Shown here: positions 5,224-8,597 of the stretch, piece by piece
How positions within the stretch are numbered: the first letter of the stretch is position 1
Layout: every line of letters starts with the position of its first letter
From: Desulfobulbaceae bacterium
GTDB taxonomy: Bacteria; Desulfobacterota; Desulfobulbia; Desulfobulbales; Desulfocapsaceae
Length of the DNA: 8,597 nt
Direction of reading: 5' to 3'
Assembly: GCA_030632405.1 (NCBI GenBank)
Contig: DAOVUU010000080.1
Coordinates: 1-8,597 of the forward strand
The notes under the pieces: generated by a model
The model's database searches: none
What the model was told of the DNA's origin: nothing
Seen by the model: only the letters and a program-made list of their open reading frames with translations
Translations under genes and position numbers: made by a program

Positions 5224-6186
5224 TCATTTCTTCTGTCTCTCGGTAATCTTGTCAACCGATATTTCCAACGTCTCAACTATGATACCTGTATATTTCTGAA
5301 TGGTATCCTGGATATATTTTCTGAGTTTTTCCAGGTCGCTGGTAAGTGTTTTTCCGTATGGAACAACTACCATTAAATTTATACTGTAGCCATCCCTTCC
5401 TATCAGTATTTTTACCTTATTTACCTGGACATCATCATCATATTCATCTATGCAGTGGAAAATCATCTGGGTAAGTGCTGCTTCGGAAATGGTCACCTTA
5501 CCAGCTGATTTCCGACTGTTGTGAAAGTCCGGCTGAACTATGGATTTTTCGAAAAAGTGTGATTTTTTAACGCCGTCCTGACGCTTTTCCCCCTTAAAAA
5601 AGATACGGATGGAATCTGACAGTATCTGGGCATAATCCCTTTTGACTTCAATTGCCGGTACGGGGATGATGTGTTTTCCATCTTCAAAACGAGATTTTAT
5701 GGCATCTTCAATATCCTTCTGGCTGGCGATTTCCTCAATCCGGATGATTTGACTTATAGGGGGCAATTCCAGTCTCTGTGCCAGTCGATTGACCATGCCG
5801 TTAGAGGTGCCGAGGAGAAGGATCTTTTTGATTTTTTTCTCCTGGATGATTTTGATCACTTTTTTCTGCTGCTTCGGATCTGCAAAAAGTGCTGTTTTTA
5901 TGGCGGTTATATAGAGTCGTTCCTGCTTGGCCGACCTTCCTGCAAGGATTGTTTCTCCATGAATGAGCAGGCCATCATCAATAACATAGGGAATTCCGAT
6001 TTTTTCTGCGAGTAGTTTTGCACGAAAGCTCTTGCCCGTCCCACTCTTTCCCACCAGTGCATAAACTGTTATGCCTTTTAGACGGCCTTTGACCTTGTGC
6101 AGAAACTGGTAAATCTCTTTTCCTGTTAAAAATACCCACTGATTTTCTTTTATGTTTTTTTCAGAAGCCATATTTTGCTGTTTCAT
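5224..6186 (-). CDS. P-loop ATPase with C-terminal Asp23/Gls24-like domain
   Basis: The 320-residue product has two parts. The N-terminal part carries a Walker A motif, GKSGTGKS (46-53), followed by a hydrophobic strand with two acidic residues (YVIDDGLL, 67-74) and a second strand, KILLLGTSNG (121-130). No classical Walker B is seen, so nucleotide binding is likely but hydrolysis is unproven. A linker containing KHIIPVPAIEVKRDY (171-185) leads to residues 228-313 (GKVTISEAAL, LIGRDGYSINLMVVVPYG), which resemble the Asp23/Gls24 fold of Gram-positive envelope stress proteins. I recall similar P-loop proteins of unknown role in Clostridia and Desulfobacterota. No signal peptide or membrane segment is visible. 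Neither the ATG at 6186 nor the one at 6168 has a Shine-Dalgarno. Function unknown. Confidence 0.8.
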   Translation of the reverse strand: MKQQNMASEKNIKENQWVFLTGKEIYQFLHKVKGRLKGITVYALVGKSGTGKSFRAKLLAEKIGIPYVIDDGLLIHGETILAGRSAKQERLYITAIKTALFADPKQQKKVIKIIQEKKIKKILLLGTSNGMVNRLAQRLELPPISQIIRIEEIASQKDIEDAIKSRFEDGKHIIPVPAIEVKRDYAQILSDSIRIFFKGEKRQDGVKKSHFFEKSIVQPDFHNSRKSAGKVTISEAALTQMIFHCIDEYDDDVQVNKVKILIGRDGYSINLMVVVPYGKTLTSDLEKLRKYIQDTIQKYTGIIVETLEISVDKITERQKK

Positions 6187-6194
6187 GGGAGATC

Positions 6195-6246
6195 AAAAAA
6201 ATAAGGGGAAGAGTTGACTGAGGTGCCGATTAACTCTTCCCCTTAT
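6195..6246 (-). terminator. Intrinsic terminator of clpA
   Basis: A perfect 15-bp inverted repeat (6232-6246 with 6201-6215, stem ATAAGGGGAAGAGTT) encloses a 16-nt loop. On the minus strand it is followed by an unbroken run of T (6200-6195), which the stem's own TTAT extends. It lies 15-66 nt beyond the clpA stop. On the plus strand no T-run follows, so it acts in one direction. Its T-tract ends only 8 nt before the ATG of the next gene, so that gene has no room for a promoter of its own after the terminator. Confidence 0.92.
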
Positions 6247-6260
6247 AAACATCGTACATT

Positions 6261-8525
6261 CTATTTTCTGTATTTAAAGATGAGCTGTTTTTTCCTGACT
6301 CCTATTGTTGCTTCACCGCCTCTGACAAGTTCACCGAAAAGGATCTCTTCGGTGAGTGTGTCACCTATTTCCTTTAAGATGAGTCGACGTAGTGGCCTTG
6401 CTCCGTAGTCCGGGTCGTAGCCCTTTTTTGCAAGGTATTTGCGTGCTTCACTGGTGAGTTTTATCGATACCCGCTTTTCAGCGAGTTGTTCTTCGAGCTC
6501 CCGTATTAATTTGTCTACGATTTTCTCTGTTGCATCGCCATCAAGAGAACTGAATGAGATGATTCCATCAAGCCTGTTTCTGAATTCGGGGGCAAAAAGC
6601 TTATTAATAGCCGTCTGATCCTTTCCTTTTTTGTCTGTTACAAAACCGATACTGTTTGTCGTCATTTCTCTGGCACCGGCATTGGTCGTCATAATAATGA
6701 TAACATTACGGAAATCAGCTTTTCTTCCCGAATTGTCGGTTAAGGTTGAGTGATCCATAATCTGAAGCAGAATGGAGAATATATCCGGGTGTGCTTTTTC
6801 AATTTCATCAAGCAGGAGTACAGAATGGGGGTGTTTGCGGATGGCCTCGGTCAGCAGTCCGCCCTGATCGAAACCGACGTATCCGGGGGGAGATCCTATG
6901 AGCCGTGCCACCGCATGTTTTTCCATATATTCGCTCATGTCAAAGCGTTCAAAATGGATGGTGAGTATTTCAGCCAGCTGGCGCGCAACCTCTGTTTTCC
7001 CGACACCGGTGGGCCCTGCAAAAATAAAACTTCCTGTGGGGGCGTCCGGGTTACCAAGGCCTGCCCTGGATCGTTTTACTGCGGTAGTGACCGCTTTTAC
7101 TGCCTCAGTCTGACCAAAAACTACGGATTCGAGATTTACTGCAAGTTGTTTCAGTTCAGTGATCTCGGAGCTGGAGCCGCTTTTAGCGGGGATTCGGGCA
7201 ATTTTTGAAACTACTTTTTCCACGTCACTGACTTTGACCATGGATCCCTGCCGGCCTTCCAGCCGGAAAAAGGAACCGACCTCATCCATTACATCTATAG
7301 CTTTGTCTGGTAGAAAACGCTCATTGATATACCGGTCAGACAGTTCGGCCATTGCCTTGATTGCGTTTTTAGAATATTTGACATTGTGGTGTTCTTCATA
7401 CTGGCGCTGCAGTCCTTTCAGAATCAGGCCTGTATCTTTTACGGAGGGCTCTTCGATATCAATTTTCTGAAACCGCCTGGAAAGGGCACGATCTTTTTCT
7501 ATCTGGTTCTTATATTCCTCGTAGGTTGTTGAACCTATACAGCGGAGAACACCTGACTGCAGCGCCGGTTTAAGTAGATTTGAGGCATCCATTGATCCAC
7601 CGCTTGTCGCTCCGGCACCTACGATGGTGTGCATTTCGTCAATAAAAAGAATGGCATTTTTCTTTTTTTCAATAGCCGACACTACACCTTTTAACCGCTT
7701 CTCAAAATCGCCTCGATACTTTGTGCCGGCGACAAGACTGCCCATATCCAGAAGGTGGATGTCCACATCCTGCAGGAGATCGGGGACAATATGTTTTCTG
7801 TCATCGGCACGGGCAACCACATCTTCGTGTATACGTAATGCCAGTCCTTCGGCCATTGCAGTTTTGCCCACACCCGGTTCTCCGACAAGGAGCGGATTGT
7901 TTTTCTTTCTTCTGCAGAGCACCTGCATAACCCTGTTGAGTTCCATATTCCGGCCGATGAGCGGGTCGAGTTTCCCTTTGGCTGCACTATCGGTGAGGTT
8001 GATGGTAAATTCCTCAAGTATCTTTGCGTCGCTGGTTCCCGTCTGTTCGTTCGGGTTTTTGGGAGGGGAAGAGAGTGGCTCCTTTTGTAATCCTTCTGCT
8101 GGTAGCTCGTGGGAGATAAAATTAATTACAGCCATTTTACCGATACCTGCAGATGTAAGAAAATATACCGCATGAGATTCATCTTCTGATAAAATAGAAA
8201 CAAGAACATCGCCACTGTCTACCTGCTGTTTTCCACAACTCTGTACATGGGCCACCGCTCGCTGCAGGACGCGGTTAAAAGCGATTGTCTGTGCCGGTTC
8301 AGTTCTCCCCGTCGCTGATAATTTCGGAATTTCCATGACAAAGAACTTCTCAAGGCGCTCTTTCAGTACTTCTATCGACCCTCCGCACTCGGTGATTATG
8401 TAGCTGGTGAGATCGTCATGCAACAGACCATAGAGCATGTGTTCAACCGTTACATACTCGTGATTGTGATTCTTTGCTTCTCGTATGGCCCTGATGAGGG
8501 CTTTTTCCAATGTTTTTCTAAGCAT
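6261..8525 (-). CDS. clpA: ATP-dependent Clp protease ATP-binding subunit ClpA
   Basis: ClpA is the hexameric AAA+ unfoldase that feeds substrates to the ClpP peptidase and usually works with the adaptor ClpS. The 754-residue product, counted from the ATG at 8525, matches E. coli ClpA in length. It has an N-terminal Clp repeat domain (MLRKTLEKAL, YVTVEHMLYGLL), AAA-1 with Walker A GEPGVGKT (215-222) and Walker B ILFIDE (292-297), and AAA-2 with Walker A GPTGVGKT (504-511) and Walker B VLLLDE (569-574). An NSIGF loop (about 623-627) serves as the ClpP-docking tripeptide, and YGARPLRR (707-714) is the sensor-2 region. It lacks the long middle domain of ClpB. A TTG at 8537 is a poorer start: E. 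coli ClpA begins at the position of this ATG. The stop is TAG, followed by a strong terminator. Confidence 0.97.
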   Translation of the reverse strand: MLRKTLEKALIRAIREAKNHNHEYVTVEHMLYGLLHDDLTSYIITECGGSIEVLKERLEKFFVMEIPKLSATGRTEPAQTIAFNRVLQRAVAHVQSCGKQQVDSGDVLVSILSEDESHAVYFLTSAGIGKMAVINFISHELPAEGLQKEPLSSPPKNPNEQTGTSDAKILEEFTINLTDSAAKGKLDPLIGRNMELNRVMQVLCRRKKNNPLLVGEPGVGKTAMAEGLALRIHEDVVARADDRKHIVPDLLQDVDIHLLDMGSLVAGTKYRGDFEKRLKGVVSAIEKKKNAILFIDEMHTIVGAGATSGGSMDASNLLKPALQSGVLRCIGSTTYEEYKNQIEKDRALSRRFQKIDIEEPSVKDTGLILKGLQRQYEEHHNVKYSKNAIKAMAELSDRYINERFLPDKAIDVMDEVGSFFRLEGRQGSMVKVSDVEKVVSKIARIPAKSGSSSEITELKQLAVNLESVVFGQTEAVKAVTTAVKRSRAGLGNPDAPTGSFIFAGPTGVGKTEVARQLAEILTIHFERFDMSEYMEKHAVARLIGSPPGYVGFDQGGLLTEAIRKHPHSVLLLDEIEKAHPDIFSILLQIMDHSTLTDNSGRKADFRNVIIIMTTNAGAREMTTNSIGFVTDKKGKDQTAINKLFAPEFRNRLDGIISFSSLDGDATEKIVDKLIRELEEQLAEKRVSIKLTSEARKYLAKKGYDPDYGARPLRRLILKEIGDTLTEEILFGELVRGGEATIGVRKKQLIFKYRK

Positions 8526-8560
8526 GGTTCCTGTCAATATCCTTATTAAAGAAAGGGAGC

Positions 8561-8597
8561 TTATATCCTGTTGATGGCGTCGTAAAAACTCTTCATC
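8561..8597 (-). other. Possible 3' tail of the gene upstream of clpA
   Basis: On the minus strand the frame ending ...KSFYDAINRI reaches a TAA at 8563-8561, 35 nt before the clpA ATG. It could be the last residues of an upstream gene, but 12 codons are too few to identify it. They do not look like the C-terminus of ClpS, the partner often encoded just before clpA. The clpA frame is also open to the window edge, but it does not resemble ClpA there. Confidence 0.2.

Noticed and set aside
7624..8175. Long plus-strand open frame opposite clpA
   Set aside because: It lies wholly antisense to an unambiguous clpA, has low-complexity Ser/Pro/Arg/Phe-rich translation and no family resemblance.
8526..8537. 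TTG start for clpA, 4 codons upstream
   Set aside because: The extra MTGT is not in the family. The ATG at 8525 begins exactly where E. coli ClpA begins, and AAGGA is only 2 nt from the TTG.

Overview
All the genes in this 8.6 kb window read on the minus strand, so transcription runs from base 8597 towards base 1. The protein sequences point to a Gram-negative bacterium of moderate, AT-leaning base composition. My best guess is Desulfobacterota (Desulfobulbales-like), from the L16, ClpA and P-loop/Asp23 sequences. This is recognition from memory, not a search result, and is moderate to low confidence.

Layout in transcription order: (1) 8597-6195 holds clpA (ATPase and unfoldase of the ClpAP protease), closed by a textbook intrinsic terminator. 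(2) 6186-3476 is a compact three-gene run: a poorly characterised P-loop ATPase fused to an Asp23/Gls24 domain, a HIT-family (HinT-like) nucleotide hydrolase, and the membrane-anchored RmuC protein. Gaps are 31 and 43 nt. (3) 3475-3283 is an AT-rich leader with inverted repeats. It is followed by a stand-alone fatty-acid:ACP/CoA ligase that resembles the synthetase half of E. coli Aas (3282-1765). (4) 1749-1588 is a small non-coding element with 16-bp imperfect terminal inverted repeats and CTAG/TTAG-type flanks; it looks like a MITE. (5) 1543-182 is a four-gene ribosomal block, rplP-rpmC-rpsQ-rplN (L16, L29, S17, L14). (6) 181-1 is a leader followed by the start of an unrecognised ORF that is not the expected rplX (L24).

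The most unusual feature is the ribosomal block. These four genes keep their ancestral order but are cut off from both usual neighbours. The MITE-like element and a fatty-acid ligase replace rpsC upstream, and an unrelated ORF replaces rplX downstream. The MITE-like end also supplies a plausible -35 box, exactly 17 bp from a TATACT -10, which could drive the detached block. The window therefore suggests break-up of the S10/spc operon by mobile elements, a second partial copy, or an assembly join; the sequence alone cannot separate these. The second item worth attention is the P-loop/Asp23 fusion, which sits just past the clpA terminator with no visible Shine-Dalgarno sequence. I found no tRNA, rRNA or CRISPR array.
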